A program made the position numbers and the translations under genes. A DNA stretch of 64,000 bases, from positions 1 through 64,000 of the forward strand of contig ONYA01000009.1 in assembly GCA_900321965.1 (NCBI GenBank), in the 5' to 3' direction. The stretch is from an uncultured Prevotellaceae bacterium. GTDB taxonomy: Bacteria; Bacteroidota; Bacteroidia; Bacteroidales; Bacteroidaceae. The notes under the pieces were generated by a model. That model was not told the DNA's origin. It saw only the letters and a program-made list of their open reading frames with translations, and searched no databases. This document shows positions 21,001-27,466 of this stretch, piece after piece (the first letter of the stretch is position 1; every line of letters begins with the position of its first letter).

Positions 21001-24000
21001 GTCGGGACCGTTTGCGCCTGATGTATGGGCCGACGACTATGTCCCCACAGAAGCGGTTAACCTCGATTGCAACAGCTGGCCCTTTACAGCACCGTTCGCG
21101 CCATACGACCCGTTTGCCAATGCAACAGAACCCTTGGACCAGTACAGCAATGGCAAGTCGACAGATGGCGGAAGACTGGAGGCTTCCGACGGACATACTT
21201 ATTTTGGCAACGTCTTTGGAGGCGGCTCGGGCAGCGTCCCTTATTTCGATTCAGTCGAAGGCATCAGCAAATATCTCAGCACCGCAGGCAGCGTCGAGGG
21301 CAACACCACGGTCAATATCACCGGAGGCCATGTCATAACGAACGTCTATGGCGGTTGTGAGGCTACGAATGTGAAGGGCTCTGCTACCATCAAGATGACT
21401 GGCGGTACCGTCGGTGTGCCACGTACCGTCGCTCAAATCGTAGCACATCCGAATACGGGTTATATCTTCGGTGCCGGTAAGGGCGACCAGCGCATCTTCT
21501 TCAACAAGGAGACGAATGTGGACCGTACTTTCGTCGATATTGAGGGTGGCAGAGTCTATGGCTCCATCTTTGGCGGTGGTGAGGATGGCCACGTGTTCCA
21601 GAATGCAATAGTCAACATCGGTAAGACTAACGAAGACGGACCGACTATTGGCACAACAGGTACCTCGTACGTAGATGGTAATGTGTTCGGTGGCGGTCGC
21701 GGCTTCGGTGGTGAAGCGCTGACAGCGGGTAATATCGGTGGTTCTATCGAACTGAACATCAAGAGCGGTAAGATACTGGGCTCCGTCTATGGCGGTGGTC
21801 GTATGGGATCGGTAGGATATGGTCTCTATCTGGTGGATGAAGAGATTGAAGAAGGAGGGAAAACGATAAAGCCCTACGGTATCTTGCGTCCAAACGACAA
21901 GTACGACGGCTCTTATCCGGATCCAAGCACAGAGCCTGCTTCGACTTACTACGATAAAGGTCGTGGATATATTGTCATCAACATCACTGGCGGTACCATT
22001 GGTAACGACAATGAATACATTTACAATCCGACTGCTGATCAGAAGGCTGCGATACCAAATACTACCTTCGACTATCAGAACCGTCTGCAATACACCAAGG
22101 GCGGAAATGTGTTCACGGGCGGTATGGGAAGACTCTATGCTTTGGATAACACAACACTGCTTCCGCTATGGCCAAAGTTGGGTAAGTGTAAGCAGACTAC
22201 ACTGAACATGACTGGCGGTACGGTGAAGAGCAGTATCTATGGCGGTGGCGAGATCGGCGCCGTGGCTGAGAATGCCACGGTGAATATCAACGGCGGCACT
22301 GTGGGTACGAAAATCGTTGACCCGGAAGATGCTACTAAATATTACTATTTTGGCAGTGTCTTCGGTGGCGGAAAGGGTAGCGTCGATAACATCACTTATC
22401 CTGACGGTACGGCTGAAGCCGACAAAGTCCCTATCAGCGAGGCTGGAACGACAGGTGGCAATGTGGAGGTTCACCTGAATAAGACAGTTGCTGACGACGA
22501 CGATGCCACGGGTGCTGTCGTAAGCCAGATATTCGGCTGCAACGATATGAACGGTTCGCCGAAGGGCACCGTCACCGTCCATGTCTATGCTACGCAGAAT
22601 GCCGACATGACCAACATCGTCTCGAAACCCTCAAAAGGCACCGAAACCTTTGATGTCGAAGCGGTTTATGGCGGTGGTAATCTGGCAGCTTATGAACCCA
22701 CTAATCTCTCCACGGCTTCAACCAAGGTCATCATCGATGGCTGCGGACTGACCAGCGTGCGTCAGGTGTACGGTGGAGGCAACGCTGCTTCTACACCTGC
22801 TACCGACGTGGAAATCAATGGCACATACGAAATCTTTGAACTCTTCGGCGGCGGCAATGGCTTCGACAAGCTGCCTAATGGCGATCCCAACCCGGGTGCT
22901 AACGTTGGCTATAAAGATTACCATCTCGTAGAGAACAATGCCGAATTTGCCACAAAGGAGGCGCGCGTCGACGGCGATGCCTTCGCACCTTATCGCTATG
23001 GCACGGGCGAAGCTGCCGTCAACATCAAGGGCGGCACCATCCACCGCGTCTTCGGTGGCTCTAATACCAAGGGTAATGTCCGCAAGTCGGCACTGACCAT
23101 GCTCGAAGAGATGCAAAACAATGGTCAGCCTGTTTGCGAATTCCACGTCGATGAGGCTTATGGTGGCGGTAAGAGCGCGCCTATGGATGCTGAGGCGAAG
23201 TTGCTTATGGCGTGTATCCCCGGACTGAATGAGGTCTATGGCGGTGCTCAGGAGGCTGATATTCACGACGACGTCACGCTGACCATCACCAATGGCACCT
23301 TCAACCGCGTCTTCGGTGGCAACAATATCAGCGGTACTATCAGCGGCGCTATCAAGGTGAACATCGAGGAGGTGGGCTGCAGGCCTATCATCATCGGCGA
23401 ACTCTATGGCGGTGGCAACCTCGCCGCCTACTCCGTCTATGGCTATAATGACGACGGCACACCGAAGACCACAGGCACCAGTCGCTCCAGCGATCCTGAG
23501 GTCAATGTCAAGTCGTTCACCAGCATTGGCTCCATCTTCGGCGGCGGCTACGGTGAAGGCGCCTTGATGGTGGGTAGCCCCACTGTCAGTATCAACGAGG
23601 TGGCCGACGCAGAGAGCGAGGCGCAAAACAAGTCCTACACCGAGGAAGCCGTCACCAAATACTATTCCGACTATCCCGGCGCCACGATGACCATTGCCGG
23701 CCACGAAGTCATCCTGCCTTCACATGTCAAGGGTAAGATGGGCTCTATCTACAATGTCTTCGGTGGGGGCAATGCCGCCAAAGTCATGGGTAACACCACT
23801 GTCAACATCGGCACGCTGACCGGCGACGACGTCTATCTCGCCATCTCCGTCAAGGCCGGTGACACGCTGCCTGCCAACTGCTACAAGATGAGCGGCAGCG
23901 AGTATGTCGCCGCATCGGGAACTGCCGAGGAGGGCACGTCCTATTTCAAGAAATACACCGTCCTTGGCGTCGATATCCGCAACAACATCTACGGCGGCGG

Positions 24001-24058
24001 CAACAATGCTGAAGTGACAGGCAATACTGATGTGGTCATCGGCAAGAAGAAAGAATAG
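15065..24058 (+). CDS. Second giant YGGG-repeat protein with chitobiase-like and GLUG-like modules
   Basis: 2997 residues. The N-terminus (about 1-38) is a long signal peptide with VMSLLLMLIVGSSSVWG as its core. Residues 45-240 form a Tyr/Asn-rich domain with 'YYIKHQSTGRYV', reminiscent of ricin-like folds but not assigned. Residues 245-520 hold four repeats with Y-T-T-D/N-G-x-x-P-T (IRYTTDGKEPT, IFYTTDGKNPT, IYYTTDGSMPT, IYYTTNGSTPS), the signature of chitobiase C-terminal/Fn3-associated domains. Residues 545-750 are GLUG-like (FTGTFDGNGHTISNLG, VGGIVGYN). From about residue 1300 to the end, units of 'G(N)TTVNITGGxIxxxVYGGG' repeat, matching the first giant protein. It ends NNIYGGGNNAEVTGNT ... 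KKKE with no type IX tail visible. A strong terminator follows at 24065. It is probably a secreted surface repeat protein from the same operon. Confidence 0.75.
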   Translation: MNTTYEHTQRFVQQKITALRLVMSLLLMLIVGSSSVWGEDYSGTYYIGNYNNNGYNVETPANNYYLVPAANPQQAHQIDAYYSANYGSEDGDPNQPFLTTYKTNKDANSVWIIEASEESGFYYIKHQSTGRYVIYDPVFTGDDSRRKSMHLTTSALDDKAKFAITVSKPGYAIRPKSVSSGHRYFNVTGGNTDNYYGDSPTSGTATYYNGLVGLYSNAADKNGIWYLEIPKPAISQDPTTLKISMSCDLTGVAIRYTTDGKEPTKDSPLYEGEFLPEIGMSTINAKAFNSSGDVASAMTTFELTKNAAPTISLNWNAKQITISSTVEGGTIFYTTDGKNPTTSSSVYSGPISFSMPTTFKAIVGKVGYAPSAVATRDVIKVVTPTIYDNGNVAIAITTATVGASIYYTTDGSMPTRNSSLYSAPLANMEGKTIKAFAVKANNYDSDVATFGPVSFSCAQPVIRRTGANQFTLTYPKPTSGVTIYYTTNGSTPSTSDSHVASGGAVTFDTSQLPFTVKAIAVAAGLSNSSVASLTISNDGLSGSGTPADPYQIALNSDYSKFVAKVTGGEASACYIVTSNIDASGAAVITTPFTGTFDGNGHTISNLGHALFNTVSGGTVKNVILDAVGISGGTNVGAIANEVIGTSANKASIYNCGVLSGSVSGSGYVGSIVGKLGDDSNNNNSYARVINCYSYATIGGGSSVGGIVGYNSFASAANNLRTMVMNCMFYGKITGGNNKAPIYNGQNITNVGTNGLANYNYYFSGCTFTGGIDTYNCALAADERYLTRFEFYRRILNSNGELAAWYATGSTENRSEMYKWILLPSSYGTEHPFPVLAPQGIYPSVINLDTDNAPTADEPNKGRNMGTLSVTIQSGNGAQFNAPTGAAIETTHLDLTITDKDYDHFNYNYRKVQLPYYNEVGTGNYSGNRVVTGWKIVSVSGGTTSYSTGDDVVFNADGSIKSTPYNFADRKCTDKDLYSVSGRIFSQGAYWDVPDGVTSITIEPYWGKASYLCDQYWNVVYSKDHKTAYNVTTPGIHYANGTDYFIEGTWQKVYNSLDNAVSALASNASHSVYDYAVVLVGNYHLVKQANPINNGGKPFTVMSADFDYDNEPDYSFILQFSSRQNTAPVRFDFINIPGLGMAQKSYEATSMPNVGIFKPGGWFEITNTATILLGQFEYDRGTKVLAPLILHGGIIEQIVSNNDGSSPLSKTQYIHMGSNVWLANFTPGIHQDRTTATKHVPVSVTGGEYQEFHLTGMYRADASISDDNAECYIHGGKFGEITGTGLEGIGHPTNHTNGNITWLIDQADITNFFGGGINAAKPSQGNIYTEITNSNVTLFCGGPKFGDMQTGRTVTTKATDCTFGTFFGAGYGGNSYNRFSPTNLTNDINYGWNTWINTHYTCEYKSDADKNGISTEFAYEFIPMSGGMGNNVARLFVNYLSFSLATTGSVTSTLTGCKVTGNFYGGGSLGKVNGDATSTLTNCTLEQNAFGAGFSATLPTVEVMATGGFATEPKYDPDGGVYSQGVFPATTTYTWKQATAPSIDKDKHILYTTADLTTLGTVTGKATLNINGTTTVKYSVYGGGEESGVNGNTTVNVTGGTIGTPNFGEAEYGNIFGGGKGKDNDVNAGFVKGNTNISISGATTVLHNVYGGGAFGSVGDFIYNPADSTITGIKKNAENKVVSGLCKVLITGGTIGSNGDNNGMVFGSSRGLEGNPETDANVDKIAWVYDTDVEIGTQGSETGPSIKGSVYGGGENGHNYHDAKVTIHSGTIGIPLGEKVTVGGIEYEGARYPYRGNVYGSGCGTDTYTGTDGKTYFDFNAGIVRGNTTVLIDGGHVVHNVYGGGAMGSVGTYAFADAAYHAAHSEVPVGKPISCAEGTGTCTVTVSGGKIGLAGARMAGYGKAGPDDYGHVFGAGRGEMHDPDQYPNVETCAFFNKTILTISGTAFLTGSAYGGSESGHVLADTEVNISGGQIGCGRNASGPFAPDVWADDYVPTEAVNLDCNSWPFTAPFAPYDPFANATEPLDQYSNGKSTDGGRLEASDGHTYFGNVFGGGSGSVPYFDSVEGISKYLSTAGSVEGNTTVNITGGHVITNVYGGCEATNVKGSATIKMTGGTVGVPRTVAQIVAHPNTGYIFGAGKGDQRIFFNKETNVDRTFVDIEGGRVYGSIFGGGEDGHVFQNAIVNIGKTNEDGPTIGTTGTSYVDGNVFGGGRGFGGEALTAGNIGGSIELNIKSGKILGSVYGGGRMGSVGYGLYLVDEEIEEGGKTIKPYGILRPNDKYDGSYPDPSTEPASTYYDKGRGYIVINITGGTIGNDNEYIYNPTADQKAAIPNTTFDYQNRLQYTKGGNVFTGGMGRLYALDNTTLLPLWPKLGKCKQTTLNMTGGTVKSSIYGGGEIGAVAENATVNINGGTVGTKIVDPEDATKYYYFGSVFGGGKGSVDNITYPDGTAEADKVPISEAGTTGGNVEVHLNKTVADDDDATGAVVSQIFGCNDMNGSPKGTVTVHVYATQNADMTNIVSKPSKGTETFDVEAVYGGGNLAAYEPTNLSTASTKVIIDGCGLTSVRQVYGGGNAASTPATDVEINGTYEIFELFGGGNGFDKLPNGDPNPGANVGYKDYHLVENNAEFATKEARVDGDAFAPYRYGTGEAAVNIKGGTIHRVFGGSNTKGNVRKSALTMLEEMQNNGQPVCEFHVDEAYGGGKSAPMDAEAKLLMACIPGLNEVYGGAQEADIHDDVTLTITNGTFNRVFGGNNISGTISGAIKVNIEEVGCRPIIIGELYGGGNLAAYSVYGYNDDGTPKTTGTSRSSDPEVNVKSFTSIGSIFGGGYGEGALMVGSPTVSINEVADAESEAQNKSYTEEAVTKYYSDYPGATMTIAGHEVILPSHVKGKMGSIYNVFGGGNAAKVMGNTTVNIGTLTGDDVYLAISVKAGDTLPANCYKMSGSEYVAASGTAEEGTSYFKKYTVLGVDIRNNIYGGGNNAEVTGNTDVVIGKKKE

Positions 24059-24064
24059 CAAACC

Positions 24065-24098
24065 AAAAGCGGGAGCTCACTTGGAGCTCCCGCTTTTT
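24065..24098 (+). terminator. Rho-independent terminator after the giant-gene operon
   Basis: GCGGGAGCTC pairs with GAGCTCCCGC across a short loop, flanked by AAAA before and a run of T after. It starts 6 bp past the stop of the second giant gene. Confidence 0.9.
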
Positions 24099-24207
24099 CA
24101 TTCTTCACTCAACACTTTTGTAAGCATTCGTTGAAATACACGTTGTATCAGTTGTAGTTTCGTTGAACGGATCGATGGCTTATAGCATGGAAACAAAACA
24201 ATAGGTG

Positions 24208-24650
24208 ACACCTCTTACACCTGGCACTTAACTGACTGAAATACAGGATACTTTCATATAGGTATTGGTCGCACCTAAGGTCGCACCAATGGTCGCACCA
24301 ATGGTCGCACCACGTCACGGCCGCTCGTGAAAAAAAATAGGCGTTACGTTTTCACGAGCGGCTTATATTTTTTTACGAGCGGCCTATTTTTTTTGAGAAA
24401 CGAATTGTAAATTTATTTTATTATTGGAAACGAATTGCCGTAATTTTTCATAATTTATTTCATAATCTTTCGTGATTTATTATGGAAATTACGGATAATT
24501 ATGGAAATTCGTTTCCCTAAAAAACAAGTTCATTTCGTCATACGTTTGGTGTGACCACTGGTGCGACCATTGGTGCGACCTTAGGTGCGACCTACGCCTC
24601 AAAAAAGTGCACTGGAAATCAACCAGTTAAGTGCCAGGTGTAAGAGGTGT
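24208..24650. repeat. 443-bp nested inverted-repeat structure
   Basis: The outer arms 24208-24234 and 24624-24650 are a perfect 27-bp inverted repeat beginning ACACCTCTTACACC. Inside, 24267-24310 (four GGTCGCACC units) pairs with 24549-24592 (GGTGCGACC units) with few mismatches. Further in, 24320-24333 (GCCGCTCGTGAAAA) pairs perfectly with 24349-24362, and a third ACGAGCGGC copy lies at 24375-24383. The core is the GGAAACGAATT palindrome listed separately. No coding frame of note lies here. With the terminators and the 17-bp repeats, this accounts for most of the 757-bp gap between the giant genes and the hexuronate transporter. Confidence 0.85.
24397..24515. repeat. Gene-less palindrome related to the GxxExxY element arms
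   Basis: 24426-24515 starts GGAAACGAATT and ends with its complement AATTCGTTTCC; the inner arms carry repeats of the type CCGTAATT/TCCATAATT. An extra GAAACGAATTG lies about 30 bp outside the left arm at 24397-24407. The same arm sequence and the same outer extra copy flank the GxxExxY gene at 27467-28037, so this looks like a non-autonomous or decayed relative of that element. Confidence 0.7.
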
Positions 24651-24673
24651 GGGTATATGTTTTTTGACAGGGA

Positions 24674-24765
24674 GTACTCATGTCTAAAAAGTACTCTTGT
24701 ACTCATGTCTAAACTGTACTCATGTCTAAACTGTACTCATGTCTAAACTGTACTCATGTCTAAAC
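24674..24765. repeat. Tandem 17-bp repeats, unit GTACTCATGTCTAAACT
   Basis: Four near-perfect 17-bp units run 24699-24715, 24716-24732, 24733-24749 and 24750-24765, preceded by a diverged copy at 24674-24688. No spacers separate them, so this is not a CRISPR array. The core GTACTCATGTCT recurs at 34100-34140 and 35045-35060, also between genes. Confidence 0.85.
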
Positions 24766-24797
24766 AAAAGATCCCGCCGTAGAGCGGGATTCTTTTG
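24766..24797 (-). terminator. Terminator downstream of the hexuronate transporter gene
   Basis: AATCCCGC pairs with GCGGGATT (read on either strand) around a CGTAGA-type loop, with AAAAG on one side and CTTTTG on the other. It can act in both directions and lies 18 bp past the stop of the minus-strand transporter gene. Confidence 0.85.
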
Positions 24798-24815
24798 TTG
24801 TCATGTCAATAAAGA

Positions 24816-26270
24816 TTACTCAACGACGATGGGCTTGTACTTCGGTACAAGTGTCTTCATGATGACCCAGCCAATGAGGTAGGCCACGGCGCAGAACGAG
24901 AAGACTATCATATAGGCGGCAGGCTTGCCTTCGAAGCCCATGAAGGTGAAGGCGCTACCCTGCTCGGCTGCCCAGGTGAAGAAGTTACCTGAACCCTTGT
25001 TGATGGCAAACGAACCAAGGCCACCGATGGCTGTACCCAAACCAACGATGGTGCCGATGGTCGACTTCGGGAACATATCGCCGATGGTCGAGAAGAGATT
25101 TGCACTCCAAGCCTGGTGGCCAGCACCGAGCAGACCGATGAGGATAGCAGGCCACCAAGCGCTATAAGCACCGAGAGGCTGTGCCAACAGACCGAGCACG
25201 GGGAAGCAGGCGAAGATGAGCATGGCGCGCATACGGCCTAAGTAGGGGTTCATACCACGCTTCTCGACGAAGTACTTCGGCAGGTAGCCACCACCTATCG
25301 AGAGCACGGTGACGATGAGGTAAAGCGTGAAGATGAGCAGGATGCCCATAGTCGAATCGCTGGTGTAGTGATACACATCACTGAAATAGGCGGGAGCCCA
25401 GAACAGGAAGAACCACCACACACCGTCGGTCATGAACTTACCGACAAGGAAGGCCCAAGTCTGCTTGAAAGTCAAACACTTGAAGAACGGGATGGTCTTC
25501 TCTTCTACCTCGGCAGTACGGTCCTGTACCTCAGCCAGGTCGTTGTCCTGCTCGATATAGTTCAGCTCTGCCTGGTTCACACGCTTGTTCTGGCTTGGTT
25601 TCTCATAAAGCCATATCCACAGACCCATCCAGACATAACCCAGCACACCGATAATAATAAACGCCATCTCCCAGCCCCAAGCACGTGCCAAGAGGGGGAT
25701 GGTGGCAGGAGCAGCCAAGGCACCTACCGATGCACCGCTATTGAAGATAGAGGTAGAGAAGGCACGGTCTTTCTTAGGGAAGTACTCGGCCGTGGCCTTA
25801 ATGGCGGCAGGGAAGTTACCTGCCTCACCGACAGCTAAGATGAAACGGCAGGAGAGGAACAGCCATACCGAGATGGTGGCAATGGCTACAGCGGCATCGC
25901 TACCAGCCTGTACAGCGCGTAATGCCTCCATAGAGTCGTAACCCTCGTAATTCATAGCTACCCAGCCACAGCCAGCATGCATCACGGCACCGGTCGACCA
26001 TACGAAGATGGCAATCAGATAACCTTTCTTGGTGCCCATCCAGTCAATGAACTTGCCGGAAACGAGATTGGCAAATGCATAGAAGAGTGAGAACAGACCG
26101 GTGATGGTGCCATAGTCGGCATCAGTCCAGTGGAAGTCAACGGCGATGAAGTCCTTCCAGGTTAATGACAAGACCTGACGGTCCATGTAATTGATGGTGG
26201 TTGCTAAGAAGAGCAACGCACAGATGACCCAACGGAAGTTGGACATTTTGGTTGTTTGAATTGGAGTCAT
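24816..26270 (-). CDS. exuT: MFS hexuronate transporter (ExuT-like)
   Basis: 484 residues of a 12-helix major facilitator of the anion:cation symporter type. The N-terminus reads FRWVICALLFLATTINYMDR, the classic first helix of hexuronate/glucarate/sialate transporters with the conserved N-Y-x-D-R. FIDWMGTKKGYLIA matches the loop 2-3 motif, and GEAGNFPAAIKATAEYFPKK is the helix 4-5 signature of this family. ATG 26270 is used; a second ATG eight codons in (26246) is equally possible. It lies downstream of kduI on the same strand, so the pair probably imports and processes uronates from pectin. The substrate (galacturonate, glucuronate or unsaturated uronates) is inferred from kduI, not from residues. 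Confidence 0.85.
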   Translation of the reverse strand: MTPIQTTKMSNFRWVICALLFLATTINYMDRQVLSLTWKDFIAVDFHWTDADYGTITGLFSLFYAFANLVSGKFIDWMGTKKGYLIAIFVWSTGAVMHAGCGWVAMNYEGYDSMEALRAVQAGSDAAVAIATISVWLFLSCRFILAVGEAGNFPAAIKATAEYFPKKDRAFSTSIFNSGASVGALAAPATIPLLARAWGWEMAFIIIGVLGYVWMGLWIWLYEKPSQNKRVNQAELNYIEQDNDLAEVQDRTAEVEEKTIPFFKCLTFKQTWAFLVGKFMTDGVWWFFLFWAPAYFSDVYHYTSDSTMGILLIFTLYLIVTVLSIGGGYLPKYFVEKRGMNPYLGRMRAMLIFACFPVLGLLAQPLGAYSAWWPAILIGLLGAGHQAWSANLFSTIGDMFPKSTIGTIVGLGTAIGGLGSFAINKGSGNFFTWAAEQGSAFTFMGFEGKPAAYMIVFSFCAVAYLIGWVIMKTLVPKYKPIVVE

Positions 26271-26272
26271 TT

Positions 26273-26411
26273 CTATTTACTATTTTACTATTTACTATTT
26301 ATTTAACGATTTTCATATTTTACAATTTTGCGGTGCTCTCCAATGAGCAACAAATAATCAAATAACTAAATTTGAAAATAAATTGTAAATTGTACATCAT
26401 CAAATCGTAAA
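26273..26411. repeat. AT-rich intergenic element with heptamer arms
   Basis: ACTATTT recurs three times near 26279-26300, followed by ATTTATTTAACGATTT. The opposite end carries AAATTGTAAATTG and CAAATCGTAAATC. The same arrangement, including ATTTATTTAACGATTT, a CTCTCCA core and AATTGTAAATTG, is present at 58427-58592, so both look like copies of one element. Confidence 0.6.
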
Positions 26412-27413
26412 TCATCTGATGTCGATGACGGGAATGTTGTCTTTGTCGTTATAGTAGAGGTTCTCGCCAGCCATACCCCAGATGAAGGTGTAGTAGTAGG
26501 TGCCGGCGGCAGCGTGCATCGACCACTCGGGCGACATAATGGCCTGCTCGTTGTGGAGCCATACGTTGCGGCTCTCCTGCGGCTGACCCATGACGTGACT
26601 GATGGTCTGTCCGTCAGGCAGGTTGAAGTAGTAGTAAGCCTCGATGCGGCGACCGTGGGTGTGCGGCGGCATGGTGTTCCAGACGGCACCGGGGTTGAGC
26701 TGTGTCAGACCGAGCTGCAGCTGGCAGGGGCCTTCCTCGAGCACGTCGTTGACGATGAGCTTGTAGACGGTGCGGTTGTTGGCTTCCTCGACGGTACCCA
26801 CGGGTCCCCAGACGGCAGCCTTCAACGAGCCCTTACGGCCGTCGAGGGTGATCCACTGCGTCTTGTAGTGCTGGTGAGCAGTGGCTGAGTTCAGGTAGAA
26901 CTTGGCAGGTTTCGAGGCATCCTTCGAACGGAACTGCACTTTCTTGTTCACGTCCTTATCCTTGCCGATGTGGCCGCGACCGATGTAGAGGGCCTCCTTC
27001 GGCGAGAGGGCATACTCCTTGCCGTCGACGATGACGACACCGTCGCCCGCGCCGCAGTTCACCACGCCGAGCTCACGGTTGTACATGAAGTACTTCTCCT
27101 TGATGGTGTTGTCGACGTCGAGACCCAGCTCCCAGAAATTCTCCAAGGTCAGCGTCGTGTTGACGGGCATGGCACCGCCGAAAATAAAGCGGTCGTAGTG
27201 GGAATAGGTGAGCAGGATAGAGTCTGGCGACATGACCTTCTCCATGACGAAGCGCTCACGGAGCAGCTTCGTGTCATAGTGCTTCACGTCTTCAGGATGA
27301 CAGGCGGTCTGGAACTTCACGTGCTGAGCGCCCACGAATCTGTCGGCCTCCTGTGCATTGGCGGCAGAAAGCGCGAACAGCAATGTTGCAAAAATCAATG
27401 TTCTTTTCTTCAT
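26412..27413 (-). CDS. kduI: 5-dehydro-4-deoxy-D-glucuronate isomerase (KduI) with signal peptide
   Basis: 333 residues, compared with about 278 for typical KduI. It would convert 4-deoxy-L-threo-5-hexosulose uronate to 3-deoxy-D-glycero-2,5-hexodiulosonate in pectin/uronate breakdown. The KduI fold is clear: [43 protein letters not shown], then [11 protein letters not shown] and [17 protein letters not shown], ending [14 protein letters not shown]. The zinc ligands His-x-His and the following Glu (HTHGRRIE) and the later His (WSMHAAAG) are all present. Unusually, the N-terminus [20 protein letters not shown] is a good signal peptide, with the catalytic body starting near residue 30, so the enzyme may act in the periplasm. 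It precedes exuT by 141 bp on the same strand. Confidence 0.88.
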   Translation of the reverse strand: MKKRTLIFATLLFALSAANAQEADRFVGAQHVKFQTACHPEDVKHYDTKLLRERFVMEKVMSPDSILLTYSHYDRFIFGGAMPVNTTLTLENFWELGLDVDNTIKEKYFMYNRELGVVNCGAGDGVVIVDGKEYALSPKEALYIGRGHIGKDKDVNKKVQFRSKDASKPAKFYLNSATAHQHYKTQWITLDGRKGSLKAAVWGPVGTVEEANNRTVYKLIVNDVLEEGPCQLQLGLTQLNPGAVWNTMPPHTHGRRIEAYYYFNLPDGQTISHVMGQPQESRNVWLHNEQAIMSPEWSMHAAAGTYYYTFIWGMAGENLYYNDKDNIPVIDIR

Positions 27414-27466
27414 ATCGTTTGTTTTGAAATTAATAATCGATTATTACTGAGTTATTTTTGTTTTTT

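Noticed and set aside
22718-23704. 328-codon minus-strand frame opposite the second giant gene
   Set aside because: It results from the repeated GGC/GGT codons of the YGGG motif, giving Ala/Val/Asp-rich nonsense.
24208-24650. Replication or transfer origin
   Set aside because: The GGTCGCACC arrays look iteron-like, but no Rep, relaxase or partition gene lies nearby.
24674-24765. CRISPR array
   Set aside because: The 17-bp units touch each other, there are no spacers, and no cas gene is present.
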